Positions 35,730-47,494 of a stretch of DNA of 64,000 nucleotides are shown piece after piece. The position numbers and the translations under genes are program-made. Position 1 is the stretch's first letter. Each line of letters opens with the position of its first letter. The stretch is from Cristatella mucedo (Eukaryota; Bryozoa; Phylactolaemata; Cristatellidae), in contig WPIO01000074.1 of assembly GCA_009760855.2 (NCBI GenBank), positions 1,882,501 through 1,946,500 on the forward strand, in the 5' to 3' direction. The notes under the pieces are model-generated. The model did not search any database and was not told where the DNA came from. It saw only the letters and a list, made by a program, of their open reading frames with translations.

Positions 35730-36629
35730 AGCGACAGATTCCACGGCCTCTATAGCAACTCTTCGTTGAGCTTTCCACCGAGCGCTGAGCTGACGCTAGC
35801 CCGGCCAAGCGACTGGACGCCAGACGACCAACAATCTGCCGACGCATGCATCACTGCGATGAACTCGGTGACCAGCGGCGAGCGTTCCTTTGGGCTTGAG
35901 TTGTTGTGGACTGCGCCAACGTTCGAGAGGCTCCGGCAAAAGCAGGCGGCGAGTTTGTTGCAGCAAGATAGCAGCGCTTCCGCCACGGCAGAAGCGAAGG
36001 ACGGGTCAGCCACGTGCACACCCCTACCACCACCGCCACAGTTCGCAGATGATCCGTCGCCTTCTGCTCGTCAGATGCCGGTCACCACCGATTCGGTCGG
36101 AGGAGCTTCAGCCCAAGCAAGTTCGGCCGTAGCAGTCGAAAGTGAGCTGCCGTCGGCGGCATCCGCTTCTGACGGTGCTGCTGCAGAGCTCAGGTGCACC
36201 GAGGCGGCGGCCGTATCAACCGAGGTGCTTGCAGAAGCACCAGAAGCATCTGGCAGCTTGGCCGTGGACTCGGCTAGAAAGCTCGAGGAGTTCAACAAGC
36301 GACCGCCTGGCGACGGCTATCGCGAGCTTGTCCGCAGGGCATTGGCTAAAGGCAAAGCCAGAGCCAGGTCTAAATCTGGCCCGCGCAGCTTGTCGAGAGC
36401 CGGACACCCGTCTGCCTCAAGTTCAGCTGTTGCCGCAGCACGCCTGAAGGCGATCTTGGCGAAGAAAGCTTTAGCCGTTCAGGCAGCTGCCGCAATCAGC
36501 CAGGAACGCCACGTTGCTAGCCAAGCAGCAGCCCAGCCAACCTGGCTGGCAGGCGTTAGCGACCCGATGTGGTGGTGCCCAAGTAGCTCCGTCCCAACGA
36601 CGGTCAATGTGGTCTGCAGTGACAAGTGA
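35730..36629 (+). CDS. Host gene, last coding exon, function unknown
   Basis: A 300-codon exon in a single frame to TGA at 36627-36629, the longest credible coding stretch in the window. It begins SDRFHGLYSNSSLSFPPSA, then PSDWTPDDQQSADACITAMN and FGLELLWTAPTFERLRQKQA. A long Ser/Ala/Glu-rich disordered stretch follows. Next comes a basic, helix-prone part, KLEEFNKRPPGDGYRELVRR, then ALAKGKARARSKSG (possibly nuclear-localising) and an Ala-rich helix AAARLKAILAKKALAVQAAA. The end is Trp-rich (DPMWWCPSSS). The composition suggests a nuclear or scaffold protein, but no domain family is recognised. A perfect donor (CAG then GTATGT) begins at 36636, only six bases after the stop. Confidence 0.55.
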   Translation, partial: SDRFHGLYSNSSLSFPPSAELTLARPSDWTPDDQQSADACITAMNSVTSGERSFGLELLWTAPTFERLRQKQAASLLQQDSSASATAEAKDGSATCTPLPPPPQFADDPSPSARQMPVTTDSVGGASAQASSAVAVESELPSAASASDGAAAELRCTEAAAVSTEVLAEAPEASGSLAVDSARKLEEFNKRPPGDGYRELVRRALAKGKARARSKSGPRSLSRAGHPSASSSAVAAARLKAILAKKALAVQAAAAISQERHVASQAAAQPTWLAGVSDPMWWCPSSSVPTTVNVVCSDK

Positions 36630-37886
36630 AAGCAGGTATGTTACCGTCAACCTTCAGACATTTGCACAGCCACTTGGCTTCATGTTAATCTGTCTAGGTT
36701 TGCGCGTTTGCATAGCTATGCATGTCTAAGTAATCGCCACTAAAGCAAGACCTGTAGTTCTACTTGAGCTTACATTCCTTGTATGTACTCAGCCTTACAC
36801 TACTTAATCGTGCGGCTTGAACCAGACTACAAAGTTGTGTGAGATTTCTTTTTTCGCCTTTTTCCGATGCTTTCTTTATTATAAGCAGCTTTTTTCGGAT
36901 GAGAGTGCGACAAAGCGAACACATAGGTACCATATCCTGTTGATATGCCCTATTTCGTGGAAATTATCAACCTTCCGTGAGGCAAAACAAAAATGCATAG
37001 AACTTATTCTTTTATTTGGGTTTATATAATCTTATCAGTGAGCGTTCCGTTTTACAATCCGAGTATATGATTCCGCGGTAGCATTGCGCAAGCATTACAG
37101 GTAAGGAACGCAGACCGAAGGCAGCATAGACTTTGAGTGATTAAATTTGAGAGATATTAAACTCTGCTGCATAACCCCCACAGCGATCCTGCTTCTTTTG
37201 CAGCAAAAGCAAAGTGCCTAAAAAGACATCAATTATCTGAGGTTTCTTTAATAAACATATTATTATTATGTTCAGTTTGGCTGTGCGGAGTTAGAGAGGA
37301 CCTACATAGCTGGCGTAGAAGTCGAATGGTCATGCTAAGCCATACGTCCTTGCAAGTTTAGGGGAAACGTTATGCAGACTCCCCCGACGGCCGAAATCAG
37401 TGTCACTTGAAACTGGGTAGTCTCAACCTCGATAGCAGCCTGTTAGGCATTTCTTTTCTGACTCAGAGGCGGAGCCGCGACTGGAGAGCCGAGGTGGCAT
37501 GAGGGTCTGAAACGTAATCACCTCTGCAAGGATGTCTGGGGGCTTCGCCCGGCGACTGAAGCAAGCGAAAATTGGCCGAAATAGCCAATCACATGGGTCC
37601 TTTCATGATATTCTTTGTCTGTGTCGCACTCAGATTCTACCAGGCTCATGGCAGCTTCCATTGATGAGACACACACAGGTAGAGAGAGTGAGAGAGAGAA
37701 AGAGAGCGGGAGAGAGAGAGCTCGTGCCGAGGCAAAGGCTCAGCTTCCTTCAAAAAGTGACCAGGTCCGGGGATATCTTTAAACTATACTGCTGCAGGTT
37801 CAAGGCTATTCAAGATTTTTCTTTAGAATTTAGGCTCTTAATATTAGCTTTACGATCTAGGTATTTTCTAGCATGCCTACCTGGTT
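36630..37886. other. 3' flank of the host gene
   Basis: Probable 3' UTR or intergenic DNA. AATAAA near 37249 lies within a CR1 tail fragment and could serve as a poly(A) signal. A GAGA-rich patch is at 37680-37720. A 120-codon plus frame at 37532-37894 is not recognised. Confidence 0.35.
37188..37268 (+). mobile_element. Family A 3' tail fragment
   Basis: GCAGCAAAAGCAAAGTGCCT, then AAAAAGACATCAATTATCTG and an ATTATTATT tail match the terminal 80 bp of family A, with a degraded stem. Confidence 0.65.
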
Positions 37887-38036
37887 TGGCATAGGGGCTT
37901 AGTGGTTAAGGCGCTTGCCCTGACCAAGGTCTGGCCGACTTCGTGGGCTCGAGCCCGGTAGCAGATGTGAAGCTCCTGAAGAGACATTAAGTTATCTTTT
38001 GGGCGCTATAGAAATTAATTTTATTTATTTATGCTG
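37887..38036 (+). mobile_element. SINE-1 copy
   Basis: The tRNA-like head has an A box (GGGCTTAGTGG then TTAAGG) and a B box inside GTGGGCTCGAGCCCGG. The body continues GCAGATGTGAAGCTCCTGAA, then GAGACATTAAGTTATC and GGGCGCTATAGAAATTAATT, ending in an ATTTATTTA tail. The part after the B box resembles the family A LINE 3' end. Best-preserved of the plus-strand copies. Confidence 0.85.
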
Positions 38037-38399
38037 CAACGCATCATGCGATGCCTGTAATGCCTTTTAAAGTCCTAGTAAAATTGAGATGGCAAGATTC
38101 TTTCACTCGAAAGTGCTAACTTTAAAGCCTTCGCTCACTCGGCGGAAAATTTGCTTGTATTTATCACTTGCTGGCCTCAGTTCCTGGCACCATTTGAGAG
38201 GGAACAGAAATAAATGTCGTTCTTTCAGTCGCTGTCGGGTGAGGCTAGTTTTCTTATCTGTTCTTGTAGAATTCGCTCGGAGTGGATGCTCCATCAACGA
38301 CCGGACCAAGCATGTCTTTGATGTTTTCACGAGAACCGGAATAAGCATGTAGGTGTGGCAAAAATGCTTGGATTACTCGCATACCACACCGTTTATATT

Positions 38400-38672
38400 G
38401 TCATGACAGAAGATGTAAAGATGCCGCCGCAAGTGCGAAACTATGTTGATGCATTTTTATTTTCGCATTCTAAGATTGCTATGCATTCGTGTTCTCTCCT
38501 ACTGCTCAGCAATCCTCCCGGATTGCACCGTTTATAAAGTCGCGACTGATAATGAAAAGATGAAGCAGCAAGTGCGAAACTATACCGATATATTTTTTTC
38601 GCTTACTAAGATTGCTATGCATTCGTGTTCTCTCCTACTGCACAGCAATCCTCCCGGATTGCAGTGCTATTG
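38400..38672 (+). repeat. 136-bp tandem duplication, two copies
   Basis: The block with GATTGCTATGCATTCGTG then TTCTCTCCTACTGC and AGCAATCCTCCCGGATTGCA occurs at about 38474-38527 and again 136 bp later; CAAGTGCGAAACTAT also repeats at the same spacing. The copies differ at a scatter of positions. Confidence 0.85.
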
Positions 38673-38989
38673 GAAATAAATATCAGCCATTGTTTTAAGA
38701 TATGCAGAGGCTATAGCGAAAACTGCAACTTGCTGTGGCTTACTAAGCTAAAGATATCGCGTCGCTGGTTTCTATCTAAGACGTGCATGCGTGCTCGTAT
38801 GAGTGGTTGCCTCAGCCTTGCCTCTTTATGAGGAATCATTCCGGTTTGTTCACCACACTCAGACTAATTCATACTCTTGAGTTTCAAATCTAGCTAGGCA
38901 CGAGCGCTTAAGTTGGTTCAGTTCACCTGGAGCAACCAGCTTAGGGAAAATCACTTGGGATTGCATAAAACGATTCAGGATGCGATAAT

Positions 38990-39475
38990 AATTACAGTTA
39001 TAGAAATAAAATGTTTGTATAGCGCCATCAAAGAACCTAATCTTGTTTAAGGCATTTTACACACGTTTCAGGGAACGCTTAATCAAATGATTGTTTTTAG
39101 CACCTACTGTATCAACAAGAAATACATCGCCAGATGTGACAATCACTCTCAATATGTAAAATTGGTAAGTAAAAGCATGCACAGTGTCAGAACACATACG
39201 CACACAAATTACTGCTAGCAGGGACCGACTAAACCCTTTCTCGCACAGGTGCGTTTAATGCTTCTATTTAAATGTTGTTGGGTCATGTGATATCGCAAGT
39301 GAGTGTATGCCGTCTGTACGGAGTTCCTTGCATTAGGATGATACGAAAGAAGGAAACGCAATCATCGAATAGTTAGAGGTTTGTACGAGGTACGAGCGAA
39401 ACGATTCGAATACGAAATGCTGGTGCTAGGATTCCTGAAATGGCCGAAGAGAAGTTCTGATAAGAATGCTGGTGC
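38990..39475 (-). mobile_element. Family A retrotransposon 3' part, old and diverged
   Basis: The reverse complement follows family A from the decayed tail and stem (near 39030-39060) through the CATGCTTTTACTTACCAATTT region to the coding end (near 39247-39290, AAACACACCT region) and the FSESN/PRT region (near 39380-39420). Heavily mutated. Confidence 0.6.
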
Positions 39476-39499
39476 CTGAGAATGAAGGAGCGTAAAATA

Positions 39500-39682
39500 T
39501 AATGACAGAACGACAGTTTCAGCCTGTTCGTGGCCTCAGGTCCTGTGTGGACAATAAATTAGCTGTCCCATTCCTCTGCTTAAAGACAGTTGGCGACAGA
39601 AGCTTTAGCTCTGCAGGTCCTAGACTGTGGAACTCGCTTCCACAATTCTTACGTAACGGAAAATACTCTCCTACTGCCAAAT
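39500..39682 (+). mobile_element. Family B retrotransposon fragment
   Basis: A short piece of the family B C-terminus: FQPVRGLRSCVDNKLAVPFL, then SFSSAGPRLWNSLPQFLR. It is cut off at ACTGCCAAATAATAAATAAT, where another AT-rich tail and a family A copy follow. It lacks the family B 3' UTR. Confidence 0.85.
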
Positions 39683-39724
39683 AATAAATAATTTTATTAA
39701 TAATAATGTATAATATGTATTATT

Positions 39725-41009
39725 TTGGCAGGTTTTGATACTATCGATCCCAAAGTTCTTTAAAAGCGACTTTCATCATGCCTGGGTTCCGTACTGCCAC
39801 TGCTCTGCAATGGTTCAGATCCTATCCCAATGGGAGACTTCAGAGTATTGAAGTGAATGGAAAAATATCATCCGAAGTACCTCTAAAATATGGGGTACCT
39901 CAGTGCTCCGTGCAAGGTCAGGTTCTTTTCACGGTTCATACTCTCCCTCTTGCTGGCGTGATTGCCAATCTAGACTTTCACTTTTATGCAGATGACACTC
40001 AGGTGTACCTTTGCTTCGATCAATTCTAGCCTTGGAGCACCTCGAATTCTCTCAACTCACTTTCTGCATATATTTATGACATTCGCTAGGGGGTGGAAGC
40101 AAATTTCCTAAAATTGAATGACTATAAAATCAACTTACTAGTTATTTGCAAAGCAAGTGTGATTCAGAAATCGGACAGGCTAAAGCTTACAATCGGCTCT
40201 ACTCACATCTTTCCTGTTGAATCAGCATCAAACTTTTGTGTCTTATTCCAAAGTGACCGCTCGGTAGAAGACCACGTCAGCTCAACAATCTATTTTGCCT
40301 ACTTTCAGCTACATAACATTGCTAAAATTTGGGCTTGTTTAGATAAGGATACCACGTCTAAGTTGGTCCATGCATTCGTGAGATCACGTCTCGACTTCTG
40401 TAACTCACTGCTTAGTGGCCTACCAGCATGTGCGATCAGGCGATGGCAGCTAGTAACAAACTCTGCAGCTAGCTATGTCTGACGTGAGCATCACGGTTGC
40501 CACATCCCACTAATTCTTGCCAACCAGCTTCTGGGCAACCAGTCAAGCAACATATCGACTTCGTGGTTTTGTCGCTTACTTCTAGGCTGTTCTTTATTCG
40601 TTGGGGCCTAGAAGTCTAACTATCAGATCTGCTCACCTACCAGACTAAGCATCGCATCAAAGCTTTTCGGAATTTAACTTTAATTAAGCCTCATTCAAAC
40701 CTCACATCCTCTGGATACCGTGCTTTTAGCTCGTATGATCACAAATGCTGGAACTCACTCGCGACTTCGGTCACGACCTTTCTTGCCTTGATCACGTTTA
40801 AAAAGAAATTAAAGACGCACCTCCTTATGACAGCATGTAGTGGGTTCATGTGATTCCTCCTTTACGTGCTTAAGCATGCTGAAAATATTGCATGCTGCCA
40901 CTAACCACACTTGCATGCTGCCCTATGCATGTCACCCCTAACCATGTTATCCATGTTGTTTATCAAACATGATACCATTCACCATTCGATAGTATTTCCT
41001 TGCAGCAAA
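39725..41009 (+). mobile_element. Family A retrotransposon with reverse transcriptase fragment
   Basis: Contains part of the RT catalytic domain: FDTIDPKVL, LQWFRSYPNGRLQSIEVNGK, GVPQCSVQGQVLFTV and the catalytic block FYADDTQVYL (YADD near 39986). The post-RT region follows (DKDTTSKLVHAFVRSRLDFC) and the degraded C-terminus and 3' UTR run to GCAGCAAATG. Stops and frameshifts are numerous and the ATT tail is missing. With 51509-53104 it is one of two copies that reach the RT core. Confidence 0.85.
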
Positions 41010-42739
41010 TGTGCTTTGTCTTCTTATCTCTGGCGTTTGACACTCAGTCCTCATTTGTTCGCTCGTTTTTTCAAGCTTGCAATCAGTAGACCTAGTAAGT
41101 TCAATTTCTTCCGTGAACCTGAGGCCACCTTTGGGAAGAGGACACGACGTGCTTAGTCAGACATCCCGCAGGGTCAAGCTTTTGAGCAAGTACTGCAACG
41201 TATCATCCTGCCGATGATTGCAGTCGGAAGGGGGCATAGTGGGTGACGAAGTGGAATTCTCTTACTACTCTGGAGCTTACGTTTGCAGAAAACAGTGTGG
41301 TTCGATGGCCGATAAACTGAGGGTGCAGCTAAAGAAAACTTTAAGAAAGCTTTAGCTGTTCACTCAGAACTTGCTGCATTAAAAGCAAGCCACAGTTGAT
41401 AATCTTTAATACGTGCTGCTGAGATCATTAGTCAAAGCCCAAAAAGCCTGTTATGAAGCATGTCGGAAAAAATTAATCGTATGTTTATGGACTTTGGAGC
41501 AAGAAACTGTAATTTAGACTCTCGTCCAGCACGTAGGACGGGCTTAGCTGGGACGACGGGCCAATAAAGAATCGGAGAACCCTCCGAACACTTCCACCTG
41601 GCTGCGTCGCATTCTGCTGCCCGGTCTTTGATTATTGGTGCAGCATCAAGTGGGCCAAATGTAAGCTCGAGATGCAGCGGCGCCCGAATGTTGAGACAAT
41701 CGTCAGTCGAATCGACAGGTCGCACTTCTTGTAGGCACTGGGACTCTCAAGAACGATGGCACGAGTTCGCACTCTAGCCCCTATACTTGCGAGCGGGCTT
41801 GGTGCTGTTAATAATAAAAATAAACTTGCTTTGTTATCTTACAAACATGCTTACATTTATATTAAAAATTATTAAATTGTATTTGCTCAAAGGCTACATA
41901 ATCGGTTTCTAGGCTCTGCTTGTAGATGACTTGCTCGTGCTAACGCCGTCGGTCTTTAAAGGCGATCGCTAAAAATGGGGCCTAAACTCGACCAACAGAT
42001 AGTCTATTAAAGGCATTTATTCACGGCCTCAAAGCTTACACTCAATATGGCTGAAGCGAAGCTACTGGTTTCAGCACTCCACGGTTGTAAAAACCAGTAC
42101 GTTGAAGCGAACGAGGTCTAAATTATGGTCGCCAACTGGTGTAACCATCACGATTATATCTATGCTGAAACTCGCATAACTTGGTGGGATCAATGCCAAG
42201 GTCATACAGCAGTAGTGGCCTCTCTTGGCCAGCTATGGAAGCTGAACCGGCTTCCGCCGAACGGCGAAGACTCCTTCGTAAACTAAGGATCGCCAGCAGT
42301 TTTCGACCAATTACGAACAGAATATAATAAAAAGAGAGAGACAGTATCGAAAGACAGGCGACGTAGAAATAGGGAACAAAGATATCCAGCTAGCGCCTTC
42401 CAAAGTCTCCGGCTGGCGCCCACAATCATCTACACAGGGTAAGCTTCATTTGTCTTGGCGCACGGGCTGCAGCAGATTTTCTCATCGTCAATCTAAAAGG
42501 GTTTTCATGACTGAGCTTCTTCCGAGTCGTCACCTAGTTTCGAGGAAGATCCTTTATTAGTCAAAGTGCTATGAGTGATGATGCAGGGTGCATGGACTAA
42601 TTTCTCGAGTCTGGATAAGTGTATCGATTTTCAGTGCATACAGCAGCAGGAGACGGTAGTATCCTACTCTCAGAAGCTCGGGCGAGGGACGTAGACAAAG
42701 AAGGCAAACATCGTCGGTATATTGCAGGGACTGCTTTGC
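41010..42739. other. No supported gene or repeat
   Basis: A few short frames without motifs. The 97-residue minus frame at 41432-41725 is not recognised. Confidence 0.4.
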
Positions 42740-42884
42740 TGAGCCGATTTGGCCTAGTGGTTTAGGTGCTAGCTACGACTAAGGTGTAGCCAAGTTCGCA
42801 AGCTCGAGTCCCGTAGCATATGTGAAGCGCCTGAATAGAGATTACGTTTTAATAAGATGCTATCGAAAGTAGTTATAATACATA
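42740..42884 (+). mobile_element. SINE-1 copy
   Basis: GAGCCGATTTGGCCTAGTGG then TTTAGG (A box), CTCGAGTCCCG (B box), and the tail GCATATGTGAAGCGCCTGAA with GAGATTACGTTTTAATAAG, which again resembles the family A LINE terminus. The tail is AT-rich and short. Confidence 0.8.
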
Positions 42885-44034
42885 AGGAAACATTGTGCAC
42901 GCTGAAGCGAAATCGTTTTATAATGATCCAAACCCTCAAAATAGAACGGACTGTACAGATGGCTACTGGAGCTCCAGCATTGGCTCAAAGGCATGTGCCA
43001 ATGGTTAGAAACACTTTGCCGTTCAAGTGAAAACTAAATAAAAAGTGTAGTAGTCGTCTTAGCTGATAATCTTCTTTAGTATTGTCATAAGTTGCAAACA
43101 AACTCCTGTTAAGTGACCCATGCTCACGTCACACTTTAGGCCGGTATACTAGCCATGCTGAAATGTGGACCAGTAGCAGATCGACACTCACTTCTTAAGC
43201 GAAGCCAGTCGTCGGTGCGTGGAAGTAGATGGAGACCTGATGGCCTTGTACAAGTGAGAGAAATACAGTCCGAAACAGTTCTGCTGGAAGCAGCTTCTGG
43301 GCTATGGTTTTGCGAGGGCACGACTCATTGGCAAGTAGGTGCTTAAAAGATGGTAGTAGCTGTAGTGTTCGACTTGCCCACAAGTAGCCATCTGCGGCGT
43401 TTGCATCTGCTCTTCCCCAGTCTCCCCGATTGTTCGCCAACCGTAGCTTCGCATGTTTGCCACCTCAGAGCAGCGCCAGGCGCACCGGATGCTGCCTCTG
43501 CTGCCACAGTAGCAACATCATGCTTTCATTCTTGCTTTTTTCCGAAGGCCTTCGGGCAGTTGCTTTTGCTCACCCTGCAATCCCCATCACGGTAAACTAA
43601 CCTGAGGCCCGGGTGGCTTTAGTGCCAAACCGACCGGTGGTGACACAGCGAAGCAGCAGCAGCAGAGCGTGGCAAGGGCTGCTGCTGACTATGCTTCCGG
43701 CCTACTTGCTGCTATACGGTGGTGTGCAGCATTCTGGTTTTGGAGCCACATAAGCTCAGCTGAGCTGCTCGAAATGAGTGCGTGAGGACTGTCGGTATCA
43801 ATGTTCAGCAGAGCAAATGCCACCTCCCCTGCATAATAAGGCGCTGGCTCTCGCTTTCAAGTCGTTCGTACCGATGAGTCACTTCTGGGCTCGCTCGCTC
43901 TCCGATCACTGCTCGGCGCCACCGAGTGCACGCAGCTAGGCCGAGTGGCCGACTACGTCTTTGATTGGCCGGCACTTGCAGCCTATGCTAATGCCCCAGA
44001 TATGCAGGTCAAGTTGAACACACTTAATGCAATT
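42885..44034. other. No supported gene
   Basis: Overlapping frames on both strands at 43136-43600 reflect moderately GC-rich sequence. No motif, splice pair or repeat is recognised. Confidence 0.4.
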
Positions 44035-44363
44035 TATCTCCGAGTTTATCAGCCCAAAATCTAGGTGTCCTGTTTCAAAATGACCCTTCCTTGGACGACC
44101 ACACTGGCTTCACTGTCAAGTCTGCCAACTTTCAGTTACATAACATTGCTAAAAGTCAGGAGTGCTTAGGCCGTGATGCTAAATATAATTTGGTCCGTGC
44201 GTTTGTGGAATTTCGTCTAGACTTTTGTAACTCAATGTTTGCAGATCTACTGGCTGGTATTTACAATTGGTGCAAAAATCTGCTGCTAGTCATGTCAGTT
44301 ATGAAATTTGCAGTTGCCATATCACACCTGTTTCACCGACCTGCAGTGGCTCCCAGTCAAGCC
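44035..44363 (+). mobile_element. Family A retrotransposon internal fragment
   Basis: Matches family A from the NLGVLF region (CCAAAATCTAGGTGTCCTG) through the DHTGFTVKSANFQLHNIAKS and NLVRAFVEFRLDFCNS blocks to CCTGCAGTGGCTCCCAGTCA. No 3' end is present. Confidence 0.8.
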
Positions 44364-44559
44364 AGCATGCCTACGTGCCCACATGAGAGTAGGCACATAA
44401 TCGTGCCCTCTTGCGAACACGAGTACGCCAGCGTGTGCGCATCTGTTTCCACGAACAAGTTCTCAACTCGGTGCACCCGAACACAGGGACTTGATTTAAG
44501 ATGCAGATACAATGTAGGATTGTACTTTCTGTTGGTGAAAACAAAAGCACTGCTAAAAC

Positions 44560-44770
44560 CATAAGGAAGTGAAGTATTAACAATAAGTAAGCATTTGCTT
44601 GGTGCCCTCAGGAAACCAAATCTATGTACAGGCAATTTACATGTGCTGTAGTGGACGCACGTCGTTTGATTTGGGATAGCATGTTTTTAATGACCTCGGT
44701 CACGAGGTCATGCGATCGAATCTTTCACTGGGCGATTCTTTAGTGCCGCAAACTTTGTAAAGAATCTAAG
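44560..44770. mobile_element. Tail fragments: family A (-) and SINE-2-like (+)
   Basis: 44578-44655 resembles a reversed family A tail (TTGGTGCCCTCAGGAAACC). 44683-44765 resembles the SINE-2 stretch from the anticodon arm on (ATGACCTCGGTCACGAGGTC, GATCGAATCTTTCACTGGGC, GATTCTTTAGTGCCGC). Both are short and diverged. Confidence 0.5.
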
Positions 44771-44999
44771 TTGCATTTTTCAGGCTATTTGCACAAGCAC
44801 GTATAGTATTAGCAACGTTGGCAGGGTAGATGGGAAGCAACATATCAAGCACTGCTCAAGCAGTCTCTGGTGGCTGTGCTCCCACTTCTGACATTCTGTT
44901 TCTTTATAATCCAAAACCAGCTTTGCTATCATTCAACGCAACATGCATTATAACGTGCCACCATGTAGTGATCATCCTATTCTATAACCTTCCAGTTAG

Positions 45000-45155
45000 C
45001 TTATGGACCGTAATAGCCAAAGAGGTGAAGCACTTGCTCCATGCAACTGAGGTCGCAACTTCAAATCCTGCAGCGGCTGGTTCTTTATATGCAACTGCAA
45101 GTAGTGGTTATAGAAGCATAAGGCTCTTCTGGTGTAAATAAAGCTATTAAATTAT
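45000..45155 (+). mobile_element. SINE-2 copy, diverged
   Basis: Follows SINE-2 order: ACCGTAATAGCC, CTGAGGTCGCAACTTCAAAT with CCTGCAG (B-box region), GCAACTGCAAGTAGTGGTTA, AAGGCTCTTCTGGTG and an AT-rich tail. Considerably older than the copies at 53486 and 62035. Confidence 0.7.
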
Positions 45156-45461
45156 ATAATACACCGCTATGAATCATATATGCACTTAACCAATAAAGAC
45201 ATTCCTCTATTAACAATGTATCTGCTTTCAGTCTATTTATTCAGTCAATTATTTCCATGTGCATTTGAGTTACCGATAAAAGCAATGCATAATATGCTAA
45301 CAGACCCACTACGAAATCAAATCATGAAATATGTTGATAGTTCAAGAGTAGCTGCAAGAGTGAGAAAGAGAGATGGGGAGGGAGAAAGAGATGCAGACAG
45401 GCAGACAGATTGGCAAAGCAAGACAAGGATATAGTGTGGCAAACAGATATATAACAATAAT

Positions 45462-45625
45462 TATTATTATAGTAATTATGCATTAAATGTAGTACCTTTA
45501 GATAACTCAATCTATTTCTAGGCACTGTATATTTGCGGCAAATAAAGCACGATAGAATGGTTAGTGGTAACATGCTCGATGACAACAAGTATGGCATGGT
45601 TACTTGAGCAGATGAATTTAAAAAC
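45462..45625 (-). mobile_element. Family A 3' tail fragment
   Basis: The reverse complement has the order stem, GCAAATATACAGTGCCTAGA, ATT tail and the CATGTTACCACTAACC block of the family A 3' UTR. Confidence 0.75.
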
Positions 45626-45719
45626 AAATGCATAAAGGTTAAGAGGGAGAAAGACAGAGACAGAGGCGTGCTGAGTGATTTACTGTGTATGCTAAAACGA
45701 AGGCAGTAAGTAGCCCAGC

Positions 45720-45840
45720 AGGAAGGGGACAAGGAGGAAGAGAGATGCATACAGTTAGAGAGAGAGAGACAGAGAGAGACAGAGACAGAGAGTAAGGACA
45801 GAGAGAGAGACAGAGACAGAGAGTAAGGGAGACAGTGTAG
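45720..45840. repeat. GACAGA/GAGA compound microsatellite
   Basis: Imperfect repeats of AGAGAGACAGAGACAGAG with a larger unit that includes AGTAAGG, repeated at about 45752-45838. Open frames over it are low complexity. Confidence 0.9.
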
Positions 45841-47494
45841 CAAAGGGGGAGGGTGGTGAAATCGTCTAGCAGCAAATATAAATAGGCAGGGACTGGGTTA
45901 ACAATCTCTTGCTTTATCCTCATCACATAGACTCGCGATTGACCTGGGAATGGTCTTAAGTGTGCTTCATTCACTGCAAAGTGGCTGGCTCTGCCTGCGC
46001 CTAATTATCATTATTCTAGAAGCTGTCTAGGGATTAAATTCCGGTAAGTGATCCATTCGACGTGTGCTCGTACTGCTTATGCCAGAATTTTAATTGGTTA
46101 AGAGATTGCACGTACAAAACGTATTCTAATGATTCACTAAACCACAAAGTTGACCTGTAATTGCTAGTCCACTTCATGCTGAAGAAATGAAAATGCAGAT
46201 GTGCTTTTCTTTGCTTTCCAATTGATAGCTGTGTGCTTGGAAACAGAGTTTAACTGTTGGCTGAGATAAGAAACTTTAGCTTGACGGCCTCAGCTTTCCT
46301 GTCAATTTTTGTAAACTCTACAGCTGTGAAACTTTGTTTTCTTTGGTAAAACTGCAGAGCTTGGTGGGCTCACTAGCGTCATAATGTCCACCAATATCAT
46401 GTAACAATTTCTGCCACACCACCTTTTCATCTGTACATGGTTGTGCTTCAAAGTGACTGAAAGTTTTGCTTCTTTTACAAGGCCGTTATTATTCGATCGA
46501 CGATTTCTGGCGATTTTCATACACTGAGGTAAGTGACAGTTTTTGTTCATGTGAATATGAGCGAAAGTGTTCGTGTTAGAGCCGCAGAGCAATGTCGTTT
46601 TTACGTCCTCGAAGAGAGAATAAATGCATAGATTGACATTTTATTTTTAAATACAGAGGGTTAGTCACACCTGTTAGTGTGAATGGCCATACCTTATGCA
46701 ATCGGGAGCCCCGTAGTGAGGGTTATGCATTAAGACATGTGGATACATCTGATATGTAATTGGGTGATACAGTACACACAGTGAAGCTCCACTGACAGAT
46801 CACGTGCTGCTCTCGACATCTTTTTTTACAAGCTGCTGCTAAAAACTGCTATCGTGATCAGCCTATGACATGCCACCACCACTTAGGTAAGTATGAATCA
46901 GTAAAATCTGCACTGATTAATTCATTAGTTGGCTTGCTGTCAGCTCCTGCTCGAGAACGATCAGCCTCATATAGTTTGCTTTCGAAAATTGGCTATCAGC
47001 TCAATTATTCTCTGGCTGTGGATTTGACAACGAATGCTTAGTTTTCATCGATTTGTTACGGATATTGAAATCAGCATCAGCTTCGATTAGGCTAAGAATT
47101 TTTTATAGGTTGCTTTGGGTACATTCAATACACTACAGCAGCGAAAGCTCTCACGTTGGATTGCCACTGCATAGTTTTGCATATGTATACTAACACGAGG
47201 TAACTGAGTATTTTTAATAGAGAGATGTACGTAGACAGAGCCAACAGGGTGGGTAACAGGCTGAATACAAGCTGCGCCGTCTTTTTTCCATCAGAGGACA
47301 CTTCGATATAAACACATAACTGGGTTTGAGTCTAAATGTGTATAGGAACTGGTTGCATATTCTCCTGAGGATCAAATTTAGGACCTTAGATGTAGCTAAA
47401 TGACCAGAGACGGAAGAGCTGGTCGTGCAAAACACGGCCCAAAAAGTAAGCTTTCTAGTATGTAAGCACCAGCAAGAGAATTAACTGACCTGAA
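45841..47494. other. No supported gene or repeat
   Basis: About 1.6 kb with short frames only, just before the tandem duplication begins. Confidence 0.4.
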
